NCBI GenBank assembly: GCA_963846925.1
Contig: CAWJXW010000014.1
Span: 496,001 to 560,000 of the forward strand
Direction: 5' to 3'
DNA: 64,000 nucleotides
Source of the DNA: JAQBQB01 sp963846925
GTDB taxonomy: Bacteria > Gemmatimonadota > Gemmatimonadetes > Gemmatimonadales > Gemmatimonadaceae
Notes under the pieces: generated by a model
The model's database searches: none
What the model was told of the DNA's origin: nothing
Seen by the model: only the letters and a program-made list of their open reading frames with translations
Translations under genes and position numbers: made by a program
In this document: positions 1 through 10,800 of the stretch, piece after piece
Layout: each line of letters begins with the position of its first letter
Numbering within the stretch: position 1 is the stretch's first letter

Positions 1-2
1 AC

Positions 3-476
3 GTCAACATCGTCGCGCTGCTCGACGAAGCGAATGCGGGCGACAGCGCGATGGGCAAGCTGGCGTCGACGAAGGGCACGAGCGCGGCGGTGAAGGAATT
101 TGGGCGCGACATGGCGCGCGACCATCACAAGCTGCGCGAGGCGGGACAGGCGGTGGCGAAGAAGGAGAACCTCGCGCCCCAGGCTCCGTCGAACGACACG
201 CTGGCGACGGCATCGGCCAAGATGCAGGACAACCTGACGTCGATGGCGAAGGGGAAGGACTGGGACAAGGCGTACATCGACAACGAAGTCGCGGTTCACC
301 AGTCGGTGCTGAATCTGCTGCAGACGGCGAGCACCGCCGCGCAGGACACGTCGCTCAAGGCGCTGATCACGAAGGCGCAGCCGACGATCCAGGCGCATCT
401 CGAGAAGGCGCAGTCGATCCAGTCGAAGCTGGCGGGAATGGCGACGACGGATTCCACGTCTAAGAAAAAGCCGTAA
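3..476 (+). CDS. DUF4142 domain protein, 5' end cut by window
   Basis: The open frame runs in from the left edge, so the N-terminus, probably with a signal peptide, is missing. The visible 157 residues begin VNIVALLDEAN and continue through GDSAMGKLAS, EFGRDMARDHHKLR and a helical C-terminal half that ends in a lysine-rich tail. This pattern of alternating Asp, His and Glu helices matches the DUF4142 family, ferritin-like helical bundle proteins that are usually periplasmic or secreted. No enzymatic role is established for the family. The internal ATG at position 51 is not the real start, because conserved family sequence lies upstream of it. The assignment to the family is firm; the function is unknown. 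Confidence 0.85.
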   Translation, partial: VNIVALLDEANAGDSAMGKLASTKGTSAAVKEFGRDMARDHHKLREAGQAVAKKENLAPQAPSNDTLATASAKMQDNLTSMAKGKDWDKAYIDNEVAVHQSVLNLLQTASTAAQDTSLKALITKAQPTIQAHLEKAQSIQSKLAGMATTDSTSKKKP

Positions 477-480
477 CGGC

Positions 481-745
481 GAAGGCCCAAGGGCAAAGAG
501 CGAAGGACTAAGAGCGAAGAAGCCCAAGAGCGAAGGAGCGAAGGAGCCTAGGAGCGAAGGAGCGAAGCAGGCCTGAGGGCGAAATCGCCGAACGGTTGTA
601 GGGCGTCGAGAGCGAATCGGAGTGACTCCGACTCGCACTTGACGCCCTTCTCGCCGTTTTGGAGGCTTCGGAGTTTGGCACCTTCGGAGTTTGGCCCTTT
701 CGGCGTTTGGCCCTTTCGCCGTCTGGCCCTTTCGGCGTTTGGCGC
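481..745. repeat. Large imperfect inverted repeat built from short tandem units
   Basis: This fills most of the 350-nt gap between the DUF4142 gene and the TetR gene. The left arm (481-590) repeats variants of GAGCGAAG. The right arm (653-745) repeats variants of CTTTCGGCGTTTGGC, roughly the reverse complement in composition. At the centre is a hairpin: AGGGCGTC at 600-607 pairs with GACGCCCT at 641-648, and GCGAATCGGAGT at 612-623 pairs with ACTCCGACTCGC at 625-636 with one mismatch. No T-run follows, so it is not a textbook terminator. Long overlapping frames here are artefacts of the repeat. Confidence 0.6.
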
Positions 746-786
746 TCTCGCTCGCCGGTACCGAGCGCTTTGGCGGTCATAGAAGT

Positions 787-798
787 AAGTAGGTACTT
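787..798. promoter_or_regulatory. Candidate TetR-family operator
   Basis: AAGTA-GG-TACTT is a perfect 5-bp inverted repeat around a 2-bp centre. It lies 34 nt upstream of the TetR start and inside the only plausible promoter region of the efflux operon. Position and symmetry suggest autoregulation by the adjacent TetR protein. Binding itself is inference. Confidence 0.5.
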
Positions 799-832
799 GC
801 ATCCAAGCCAGTCCTGCCTTAGGATGCCCGCC

Positions 833-1444
833 ATGGACATCCGTGACCGAATCCTCGAAGCCGCGAAGCGAGTGTACGCCCAGCACGGCTTCCGGGGCGC
901 GACGACGCGCCTCATCGCCATCGAAGCCGACGTCAACGAAGTCACCCTCTTTCGAACCTTCGGCTCGAAGGCCGCGCTGTTCGAAGCGTTGATGGCGGCG
1001 CACAACGCACAAAGCCCCATCCCGGAGCTCCCCGAGGAGCCGACAGATCCCGCGAAGGAACTGACCGACTGGGTTCGGAGGGTGCTCACGCACATGCGGG
1101 AGAACCGGGCGCTCATTCGCACATCGGTCGGCGAGATCGAAGAACGGCCCGGCGCCGCGGTGACGATGTGCGAGGGCCCGACATGTGCGGGGCGGATTCT
1201 GTCGGACTACGTGCGCCGGCTCCAAGCCGACGGCTTGGCCGATCCCGACGTCGATGTCGAAACCGTTCGCGCGATGCTCATCAGCGCGATGTTCGGCGAC
1301 GCGATCTGCCGGGACATGATGGACCACGTGTTCCCCGAACCTGAATCAGAAGCGGCGGCGAAATACGTAGGAATCGTCGTCCGCGCGCTCGGCATCGACC
1401 GTGCGCGCCCACTGCACGTCGCGCGATCGGCCGCCGGAGACTGA
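833..1444 (+). CDS. TetR/AcrR family transcriptional regulator
   Basis: This 203-residue protein has a canonical N-terminal TetR helix-turn-helix: MDIRDRILEAAKRVYAQHGF, then a recognition region around EADVNEVTLFRTFGSK (residues about 10-50). The remaining helices form the variable ligand-binding and dimerisation domain. An upstream in-frame ATG at 824 would add only three residues; ATG 833 matches the usual family start. The much longer frame opening at 659 reads through the repeat spacer and is not credible. The gene precedes TolC, HlyD and RND genes on the same strand by 9 nt, the usual arrangement for a local repressor of a drug or solvent efflux pump. The palindrome at 787-798 is its probable operator. 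Confidence 0.9.
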   Translation: MDIRDRILEAAKRVYAQHGFRGATTRLIAIEADVNEVTLFRTFGSKAALFEALMAAHNAQSPIPELPEEPTDPAKELTDWVRRVLTHMRENRALIRTSVGEIEERPGAAVTMCEGPTCAGRILSDYVRRLQADGLADPDVDVETVRAMLISAMFGDAICRDMMDHVFPEPESEAAAKYVGIVVRALGIDRARPLHVARSAAGD

Positions 1445-1453
1445 CGCGCTCGC

Positions 1454-3161
1454 ATGACTTCTTACCCACCGAGTCACATGAAGACCGAAGGACATTCCCG
1501 CTTCGCGCGAGCCGTGTTCGCGCTCGCCACGGCGCTCGTCTGCGCCGGTCCGCTCGCCGCACAACAACCGCCCCCCCAGCCGCAGGCGCGGCCGTCGGAG
1601 CCACCGTTCGGCTCTCGCTCGACGACGCGCTGCGGATGGCGCAGGCGCAGAGCCACAACATCGAAATCGCGCGCGCCGGCGTCGCCGCGCCAACGGGCAG
1701 CGCTACCAGGCGCGCAGCCAGATTCTCCCGCAGCTCAACGCGACGGCCGGTTACGGCAAGACGCTCGCAGTCGCAGTTCTCGAGCTTCGCCGCGTCGCCG
1801 GCACCGGTCGACACGACGCCGAAGCCGCAGCGTCGCTCTGCACGCCCGTCATCCCGGCCAACGCGACGCCCGGCCAGCGCGCCGCCGCGCTCGCGCAGGC
1901 GGCGACGTGCCAGTCGTCGACGTCGGCGGCTTCGACCTGAGCAAGACGAGCTTCGGCGCGAAGAATCAGTGACAGCTCGGCGCTCGACGTTCTCGCAGAA
2001 CATCTACACCGGCGGCCGCATCGCGGCGCAGAACGACGCCGCGAGCGCGCAGCGTTCGCTCGGCGAACATCGAGGTCTCGGCGCAGCGCGCGCAGGTCGT
2101 CGCTCGACGTGACGTCGGCGTACTACGACGCGGTGCTCGCCGACCAGCTCGTGGCGATCGCCGATTCGTCGCTCGCGCAGACGGAAGTCGTGCTCGCGCA
2201 GACGAGAGTCGCGCGCCAGGTCGGCAACGTCGTCGGAGTACGATCTGCTGCGCGCGCAGGTGACGCGCGACAACCAGATGCCGGTCGCGCATCCAGGCGC
2301 GGTCGAACCGCGAGGTCGCGTATCTGCGGCTCAAGCAGCTGCTCAACATGCCGCTCGACGAGTCGCTGCACCTCACGACGCGAATCGAGACGCGCCAAGC
2401 GGGGCCCGAACGCTCCCGTCGATCGCGTCGACGACGGTCGACACGTCGGTCTCGGGACCGCGCGCCGGTGCGCGAGCTCGACGAAGCGATGCGCGCGCGC
2501 GAGGCGCAGGTCAAGGTCGCGCGAGCGGAGCGGATTCCGTCGCTCGCGATCGTGTCGAGCTATCAGCGGCTCTACTTCCCGGCGAACAGCTCTTCCCGAC
2601 GCTCGAATCACGGCGTGAACAACTGGACGGTCGGGCTGTCGACGAGCTTCCCGATTCTCGACGGCGGGCGGATCAAGGGCGACCAGACGATCGCGCGAGG
2701 CCGGCGTGGCGCAGGCGCGCGCGCAGCGCGAGCAGACGCGCGAGTTCGCGGCGCTCGACACGCGCGTCGCGCTCAACGCAGCTCGCGGAAGCGCGAGGCG
2801 GCGTGGGACGCGAGCCGCGGAACGGCCGAGCAGGCGCAGCGCGCCTACGCGATCGACGAGGTGCGCTTCCGCGAAGGCATCTCGACGCAGACGGATCTCA
2901 CGCAGTCGCGGCTGCTTGCTCGAGCAGGCGCGGGCGAACCGCGCGATGGCGGCGCGCAACCTCGCCGTCGCGCGCGTTCGGCTCGCGCTGCTCCGCGACC
3001 TGCCGATCCAGCAGACCGGAACCGGCGCGGTGTCGGCGCAGAACGCGGCAGCGCAGCAGCAACTACAACAGCAGCAGCAATCACAACAACAAACGAACTC
3101 GTCAACAGCGGCGCGCACACCAGCCGGCGCCGGTGGAACGACAGGGGGCATTCAGCCATGA
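1454..3161 (+). pseudogene. TolC-like outer membrane efflux protein, many frameshifts
   Basis: Stitched across frames the product reads as a TolC-family outer membrane factor of the expected 500-odd residues. It has a signal peptide (FALATALVCAGPLAA), then LSLDDALRMAQAQSHNIEIA, SQNIYTGGRIAAQNDAA, VTSAYYDAVLADQLVAIADS, VGLSTSFPILDGGRI and RNLAVARVRLALLRDLPI, ending in a Gln-rich tail. At least ten single-base shifts are visible, for example near 1691, 1771, 2061, 2101, 2231, 2290, 2698, 2779, 2793 and 2918. Most act as one extra base. Protein sense resumes after each shift and no nonsense substitutions have accumulated, so base-calling or assembly error is more likely than decay. The TGA at 3159 overlaps the next ATG. 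Confidence 0.75.
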
Positions 3162-4315
3162 ATCGCTGGCAATGACGAGCGCAGTACGCCGCGGCGTCGA
3201 TCACGCTCGCCACTGCGGTGATCGTCTTGGCGCTCGTGCGGTCGGCGGCGTGCAAGGGCACCGACGACGACCAAGGCGGCGACGACGCCGACCGGCGATG
3301 GTCGTCGGCCCCGAGAACATCGCGGTCGTGAAGGCGCGAGCAGATTCGCTCCGGTCCGGCGATCTCGGGCAAGCTCGAGCCCGAAGCAGCAGGCGACCGT
3401 GCGCGCCGAAGTCGGCGGCGCGGTGCTGCAGACGATCGCCGAGCAGGGCGAGCGCGTGTCGCGCGGGCCAGACGCTGGCGCGCATCGACGACGCGGCGCT
3501 TCGCGAAGCCGAGCTCGTCGGCGCAGGCCGCGGTGACGACGGCGCAGAACGCGGTCGATCTCGCGAAGCGGCAGGTCGAGCGCAACGAGGCGCTGCTCAA
3601 GGCCGGCGCGATCGCCGAGCGCGATCTCGAGCTGGCGCAGAATCAGCTACTCGGCCGCGCGAGGCGCAGCTGGCGAACGCGCAAGGCGCAGCTGGCGAAC
3701 GCGCAGAAGCAGTTGAGCAAGGCGACGGTCGTCGCGCCGTTCACCGGCGTCGTGAGCGCGCGGCAGGTGAGCGCGGGCGACGTCGTGCAGCCGGGCGGCG
3801 CGCTGTACACGATCGTGAATCCGTCGACGATGCGTCTCGAGGCGTCGGTGCCGGCGGACCAGCTGTCGGCGGTGCGCGTCGGCGCGCCGGTGGACTTCAC
3901 GGTCAACGGCTATCCGAATCGCGCAGTTCACGGGCCACGTCACGCGCATCAATCCGGTCGCCGATCCGACGACGCGCCAGGTGCGGATCATCGTCTCGCT
4001 GCCGAACGCGAACGGCGTGCTGGTCGGCGGCCTGTTCGCCGACGGCCACGTGGCGAGCGAAGTGCGCACGGCGCCGGTCGTTCCGACCGCGGCGGTGGAC
4101 GAGCGCGGGCTCAAGCCGTTCGTGATGCTGATCAAGAACGGCGTCGTGACGAAGCGGAAGTCGAGCTGGGCATTCGCGACGCCGCGACGGAAACGGTCGA
4201 GGTCGCGCGCGGCGTGCAGCCGGGCGACACGATTCTGCTCGGCGCGGCGCGCGGTATCTCGGAGAAGACGCCGGTGAAGGTGAGCGCGACGTCGGACACC
4301 GGACGCAAACACTAG
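3158..4315 (+). pseudogene. RND efflux periplasmic adaptor (HlyD/AcrA family), frameshifted
   Basis: The reconstructed product is a membrane fusion protein of about 385 residues that would bridge the inner-membrane RND pump and the TolC-like channel. Visible blocks are an N-terminal membrane anchor (ITLATAVIVLALVRSAAC), a lipoyl half-motif (VRAEVGGAVLQTIAEQGERV), a coiled-coil hairpin (QNAVDLAKRQVERNEALLKAG), the second lipoyl half (KATVVAPFTGVVSARQVSAG), a beta-barrel (VVPTAAVDERGLKPFVM) and a C-terminal membrane-proximal domain. Frames switch several times, clearly near 3165, 3300, 3930 and 4155. The ATG at 3158 overlaps the TolC stop by 4 nt, so the two were translationally coupled. As in its neighbours, the indels look technical. 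Confidence 0.75.
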
Positions 4316-4347
4316 CACACGGGCGCGAGCCGCCGTCGGAGAGATCC

Positions 4348-7300
4348 ATGATCATCTCAGATTTCGCAATCAAGCGTCCGCTGATCACCGTCGTGGCGAT
4401 GGTGGCGCTGGTGATCTTCGGCCTGTTCGCGCTGTTCAAGCTGAAGACCGACGAGTTCCCCGACGTCGCGCCGCCGTTCCTCACGGTCGGCATCGTCTAT
4501 CCCGGCGCGTCGCCCGACGTCGTCGAGAGCGAGGTGCTCAAGCCGGTCGAGGAGCAGATCGGCTCGATCACCGGCGTGAAGCGCATCATCGGCAAGGCGT
4601 ACGACGGCTACTCGATGATCATGATCGAGTTCCTGTTCGGCAAGGACCTGAACGTCGCGTCGCAGGAAGTGCGCGACGCGATCTCGGCGATCCGCTCCGA
4701 CCTGCCGACGGAGATGAAGGAGCCGATCATCCAGAAGTTCAACAGACACCGATCGGCCGATCGTGTCGCTCGCCATTTCGTCGACCGTGCTGTCGCCGGC
4801 GGAGCTGACGCGTCTCGCCGATCCCGGCATCACGCGCGAGCTGCGCGCGCATCCAGGGCGTGGCCGACGTGCAGATCTTCGGCAAGGTCGAGCGCGAGCT
4901 CACGGTCGAGGTCGATCCGCACAAGCTGCAGGCGGCGAACGTCAGCGTCGCGCAGGTCGTGCAGGCGCTCCAGGCGCAGAACCTCGCGGCGCCGGTCGGC
5001 CGCGTGAACGGCGCGCTCGACGAGCGCGCGATTCGTCTGCGCGGCCGCCTCGAGAATCCGGCGGAGTTCGACAACCTCGTCGTCGCCGAGCGCAACGGCA
5101 GCTCATTCGGCTCGGTCAGGTCGCGACGATCAAGGACGCGACCGAGGAGCCGCGCACGCTCGCGCTCTACAACGGCAAGGAAGCGATCGGCATCGACATC
5201 AAGAAGTCGAAGGGCTACAGCACGACCGACGTCGCGAACAAGGTCCGCGCGCGGCTCGACGCAGATCGAGACGACGCTGCCGAAGGGCACGAAGATCGAC
5301 CTCGTGAAGGACTCGGGCGCGCGCGTCGACCACGCGGTGAGCAACGTCGAAGAGGCGCTGGTCGCTCGGCGCGGTCCTCACGGTGCTCGTCGTGTTCCTG
5401 TTCCTGAACTCGTGGCGCTCGACGGTCATCACCGGTGTCGCGCTGCCGATCTCGGTGCTCGCGAGCTTCATCGCCGTGTGGGCGCTCGGCTTCAAGCTCG
5501 AGACGATGTCGCTGCTCGGCCTGTCGCTCGCGATCGGCATTCTGATCGACGACGCGATCGTGGTGCGCGAGAACATCGTGCGACACGTCGAGATGGGGAA
5601 AGACCATTTCCGCGCGGCGCACGACGGCACCGACGAGATCGGACTCGCCGTCGCGGCGACGACGTTCTCGATTCTCGCCGTGTTCGTGCCGATCGGCTTC
5701 ATGCCGGGCATCGGCGGGCAGTGGTTCAAGCCGTTCGCGCTGACGATCGCGTGCTCGGTGGCGGTGTCGCTGTTCGTGTCGTTCTCGCTCGACCCGATGC
5801 TCTCGGCGTACTGGGCCGATCCGCACAAGGCGCCGCACGAGCGCGGCTGGATCACGCGCCAGCTCGACAAGTTCAACGCCTGGTTCAACCGCGCAGGCGC
5901 AGAACTACAAGAAGGTCATCGCGTGGGCGCTCGACCACCGCGCGGCGATGGTGACGATCGCGGCGCTGACGTTCTTCGCGTCGTTCTTCCTGCCGACGCG
6001 CGGCCTCAGCGGGCTTGGCCGCGGCGCTGGTCGGCATCGCGGTCGTCGTCTTCGGCCTCACGCGAAGCGCGGCATGCACGTGGCTCGTGCGCGTCGGTCG
6101 TCGTCGGTGCGTCGGTCTCGGCGGTGTTCGTCGATGCTTCCGCAGAAGGTGCACGCCGGTTCGCACCGTCGGCACCGGCGTTCTTCCCGGAGGACGACCG
6201 CGCCGAGTTCATCATGGCGCTCGAGACGCCGCCGGGCTCGAACATGGAGTACACGCGGCTCAAGGCGGAGGAGGCGGCGCGCATCGCGCGCGCGCATCCC
6301 GAGGTGCTGTACACGTACACGACGCTCGGCAACAGCGCGACCGGCGGCGTGGACGAAGGGAACATCTACGTTCGCACTCGTGCCGAAGAACGAAGCGCAG
6401 CATGTCTCGATCGAGCAGCTCGCCGAAGTAGCTGCGCCACGAGACGACGCGAATGTCGCGGCGCGACGATCTCGGTGTTCACGAACGACTTCAGCGGCGG
6501 CTTCAAGCAGATCCAGCTCCAGCTTCGCGGCCAGGACGTCGCGGCGCTCGCGCAGGCGGCCGACATGGTGAAGGCGGAAGTCGAGAAGGTTCCGGGCGCC
6601 GTGGACATCGGTCTCTCGACGAAGGGACAGAAGCCGGAGCTCGAGATCGATCTCAATCGCGGCGTCGCCGGCTCGCTGGGCCTCACGGTCGGCCAGGTCG
6701 CGCAGTCGCTGCGTCCGGCGTTCGCCGGGATCGATGCGGGCTACTGGATCGATCCGACGCGGCAAGTCGCGCAAGGTCACCGTGCGTCTCGACGCCCGAA
6801 GCGCGGCAGCGCGCGTCGGATCTCGATGCAGTCTGCCGATGGTGGTGATCGGGCCCGAACGGCGCGCCGACGACGATGCCGCTCGGCCAGGTCGCGACGA
6901 TTCACGCAGGGCGTCGGCCCGGCGATCATCGATCACCTGAATCGCGAGCCGGTCGTGACGGTGGAGCTCAACACGTCGGGCCGCGCGGCGGGCGACGTCA
7001 CGAACGACATTCATGGCGCGGCTCGACAAGATGCGGCTTCCCGCCGGGCGTGCGCTACACGATCGGCGGCGACGCCGAGTCGCAGGCCGAAGTGTTCGGC
7101 CAGATCTTCTCGGCGCTCGGGCTCGCGGTGCTGCTGATGTACCTGATTCTCGTCGTGCAGTTCGGATCGTTCCTCGATCCGATCGCGATCCTGATGTCGC
7201 TGCCGCTGTCGCTCATCGGCGTGATGCTGTCGCTCGCGATCACGGGCATGACGATCAACATCATGAGCCTGATCGGCGTGATCCTGCTCATGGGCATCGT

Positions 7301-7665
7301 GGCGAAGAACGCGATTCTGCTCATCGACTTCGCGAAGTGGGCGCGCGAGGAGCGCGGCTTGCCGCTGCGCGAAGCGCTGATCGAGGCGGGCGCGATTCGT
7401 CTGCGTCCGATTCTCATGACGACGTTCGCGCTGATCGCCGGCATGATTCCGGTCGCGCTCGGCCGCGGCGAGGGCGCGCAGTTCCGCGCGCCGCTCGGCG
7501 TCGCGGTGATCGGCGGCGTGATCACGTCGACGTTCCTGACGCTGCTCGTGATCCCGACGGGCTACGAGATTCTCGACGAGTGGCGCCACGGCGTTCATGC
7601 GGCGCCTCGGCCGCAAGCCGAAGCAGATGACGGCGGAGCATCCGGTGCCGGCCGCGGGAGATTGA
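4348..7665 (+). pseudogene. RND (HAE1/AcrB-type) efflux permease, many frameshifts
   Basis: This is the inner-membrane proton-driven pump of the tripartite system. It starts MIISDFAIKRPLITVVAMVA, the standard first TM helix, and the reconstructed length of about 1,105 residues is typical. Recognisable blocks are FPDVAPPFLTVGIVYPGASP, the TM4 proton-relay motif GILIDDAIVVREN with its paired Asp, VFVPIGFMPGIGGQWFKPFA, FFPEDDRAEF, and the second repeat SLIGVILLMGIVAKNAIL. Shifts are placed near 4744, 4850, 5099, 5261, 5364, 5891, 6014 and 6376, with a dense run at 6770-7045. Most are +1; the one at 5099 is a deletion. The last frame ends at TGA 7663-7665. Between shifts the sequence is well conserved. 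Confidence 0.8.
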
Positions 7666-7670
7666 GGAAT

Positions 7671-7853
7671 GCTGACAGCTCGACAGCTCGACAGCTTGAC
7701 GGCTCGGCAGGTGGAGAGCAGACGCTAGCAGCTAGCTGCTAGACTGTCTAGCTGTCTAGCTGTCTAGCTGTCTAGCTGTCTAGCTGTCTAGACTGTCTAG
7801 CTGTCTAGCTGTCAGATAGCTGTCTGCTGTCTAGCTGTCTAGCTGTCTAGCAG
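7671..7853. repeat. CTGTCTAG octamer array with inverted left arm
   Basis: From 7744 to 7850 the sequence holds eleven exact copies of CTGTCTAG plus two degenerate ones (7809-7826). The left flank (7671-7707) repeats GACAGCTC, close to the reverse complement of the array, so the block can fold back on itself. Between them is a perfect 18-bp palindrome at 7725-7742. It separates the end of the efflux operon from the 3' end of the convergent SARP gene and codes for nothing. It is not CRISPR: there are no spacers. It may act as a strong bidirectional hairpin. Confidence 0.85.
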
Positions 7854-7855
7854 AA

Positions 7856-10800
7856 TCACGCCGACCGAGTGCCCGCCAGCACTGCCGCCCGTTCCCGGCA
7901 ACGATCGGCGCGCGCTTTGAACGTCGGATCGCCGGCGCTCCACGCCCGCGCGACCGTGTTGTAATGAGCCACCGCGCTGTCGCGCTGGCCGGCCGAGTCC
8001 CATGCTTGGGCGAGCAGCTCGTGCAACTCGATTCGGCTCACGTACAGATTTTGGGCCTCGATTGCCCCGCGAAGCGATGGCGAGAGGTAGGCGATCGCCT
8101 CGCGCGGCTGGTGCAACCGCAAGTAGGCGCGACCAAGCTCGTAGTTCGTTCTGGTATAGCCGAGCGTCGTCGAATAAATGGCGGATTTGAACTCGCTGAT
8201 CGCGCCCCGATCGTCGCCGCGCGCCGCGAGCGCGAGTCCGCGAATGTAGTGGTGCAGCCGGCGGTCGCGCCCATATCCGCTCTGTTCGGCGAGCGCTCGC
8301 ACCGAATCGGCCAGCTTTGACAGCGACCCGGTGTCGCCGGCGGTATAGCGGGCGCCGGCCATCTGGGCGAGCATCCACACCGTACCTCGCGCCACTTCGG
8401 AGGTGGTGTCGCCAAAGTTGTGTTGGCGCGAGAGCGAATCGAACAGGGCGGCTGCCGCGCGCGGGTTGTTCTGCTCGAGGAGGAGTTGCGCTTCCATCAC
8501 GTTGATCGGACCCTGGCCTTTCGGCTTCTTCAACAGCGTGCCTGTCGGAACCCGCATGCGTCGGGCTGCATCGAGCGCTTCCGCCAGGCGTCCCTGCTCG
8601 CGCAGACTCAGCGACAGATTCCAGAGCGCGTTTTGCTGATTGCGAGGGTCCGGTTGTCGCAGCTGTTCGCGGAGCATGCTGTCGGCGGCCGAGTACGCGC
8701 CGGCGTTGATGCGGCTCACCGTCTCGAGGTCGAGCAAATCCGCGTAAGGAAGATCCGACACCTCGGCGTGAAAGACCGAGTCGGCCTCGCGGTTGCGCTG
8801 CTGGAACTCCAGGATCTGAATCAGCGAGTAGACCGGCGTCTTCGAGTGAGGCTGGAGTCGCAACCAGCGATGCGCCTCGCGCTCGGCCGCCGCCATCGAG
8901 TCGGCCAGCGTGTACGCGGCCACGATCCACATGAGCGCGTCGCACCCGGCGCACGACGCGCGCTGGCCGCGCAAGCCGAGTGAATCCATCGTCACGACGC
9001 GCTGCAACGACGGCAGCGCGCTGAGGAAATCGCCGTCGTACACCTGCGCGATGCCCGAATAGAGATGGCCCTCGACCTCCGTCGGATATCGTGTGGCGAG
9101 CGTCTCGGCGAGCGCGCCCATCGCGGGCGATGAGACCGTGTTCGCCCAGCCCGCGAGGATCGTGAGCCGTTCGCGGTCGGCAGCGTGCGTCGCCAGCCTT
9201 CTCGCACGCTCGATTCGGGCGCGGTACCTGTACATGTCCGACTCGGTCTTCGCGCCATAGTACGCGGCGAGGGCGAACGTCGAGTCTTCGTTGAGCGCGC
9301 CGTCGAAGAACCGCTGTGCCGTGCGCACGTCGCCGAGGTAGTAGGCGCGGATACCCTGCTCGTACATACGATAGGCGGTCACCGACCGCGTCGTCACGTC
9401 GGCGATGGAACCGGTCGGCGCGGAAACGCCGAGGGCGCTGACGAGACTCATCGTCCCGCTGTCGACCAGCGTGAACAGGTCCGCCCCTTCTATGGTATGC
9501 ACGTCGCCGATGGCACCGGTGGCGAGGTCCACCCGGCGAAGGTCGAGACGCAGACGCCCGCCCGGGCGCGCGTACAGCGTGCCGTCGATCATTTGCGTCG
9601 CGCCGGCCTGTCGCGCGGCGTCGAGAAACGCCCCGGTGCTCGTGTCCGTCCGTCCGGACGCGTGGAGCAGCTCCAGCATTCGGCCGTGGCTCACCACGCG
9701 GATCGCGTGGACGCGCGCGAGACTGGTGGTCAACAAGTCGGCGACGGGTGCGGTGAGCGTTCCGCCCGCCGAGTCAGAACCGTATGCCGAGATGTTGCCG
9801 ATCGCGACGACGGCGTTTCCGGCCATCGCGGGCGCTGGGCCAGTGCGCGCTCGCGCGGCCACGGCAACGCCGATGGTCGCGACGACGATGAGCGCCGCCG
9901 TCAGGAACCAAATCCGCCTGATCGGCGACGTCGTCGGGCGAGTCGGGTGGCGACGCCGTGTCGGCGGAGCATCTCCTAAAGGGGCTCGCGCCGGCTCGGC
10001 GACTTCGATCGTCGCCGGCTCGGGTGGAGGTGTATCCGCGATGGCCGTCGCCGCGGGCGCACTCGGGCCGGCGACACGCGCCGGTGCCGTCGTTTCGACG
10101 ATCGACGGCGTCTCGACCGCATTCTGCCGTAGACGCTCGGCGAATGCCAGCACGTCCTTGTCCGGCGGAAGGTCGAGCTCTTGTTCGACGAGAAGCTCGT
10201 AGACGCGCGCGTGTTGAATCGCGCCGGCGCGATCGCCCGAGGCCGCGAGCGCGTCCATGAGTCCGACCGTGACGCGTGCGTTGAGCGGCTCGATCGCGGC
10301 GAGCTTGCGCCACCACGTGACCGACGTCCGCGCATCGCCGCCGGCGCGCGCGGCACGCGCCAGCGACTCGAGCGCACGCGAATGCTCGACAGCGATCGCG
10401 GCACGCTCGCGCTCGGCCCAGCGCGAGAATTCGTCGGCGCCGGCCAGATGGAATCCGTCGAGGAAGGGGCCGTGGTAGAGATTCACGGCGCGCTCGTCTT
10501 CGCCGCGCGCGAGCGCGGACGCAAACTCCGAGACGTCGCTCGACGCGAGCGCCGGATCCAGCCGCAGATCCTTCGAGCCGACTATGGCTTCCTCCACGCC
10601 GAGATCGCGCCGCAGCGCATAGAGCGCCTGCGCCAACGTGCGGGGACCGCGCTCGTCGTCGGCGTCGGGCCACAGGAGACTCAACAGCTTTTCGCGCGAG
10701 ATGCCCCGCTCGCCGGCGCGCGCGAGTAGGGCGAGGATCGCCATGCGTCGCGGTTGAGCGGCCGCGCCCGACAACGGCGCGCCGTCCTCACCGCGGACGG

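Noticed and set aside
508..1327. Long minus-strand frames opposite the TetR gene and repeat spacer
   Set aside because: They are shadow frames of GC-rich coding sequence and repeats without protein-family features.
1454..7665. True evolutionary pseudogenisation of the efflux operon
   Set aside because: Almost every lesion is a one-base indel, protein sense resumes each time and no substitution stops have accumulated. Technical error is the simpler reading, although the genes are broken as written.
1454..7665. Association of frameshifts with GATC sites, suggesting methylation-linked base-calling error
   Set aside because: Several breaks lie near GATC but many do not, and GATC is common in this sequence. 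The pattern is too weak to claim.
7744..7850. CRISPR-like array
   Set aside because: The units are 8 nt and contiguous, with no spacers and no cas genes nearby.
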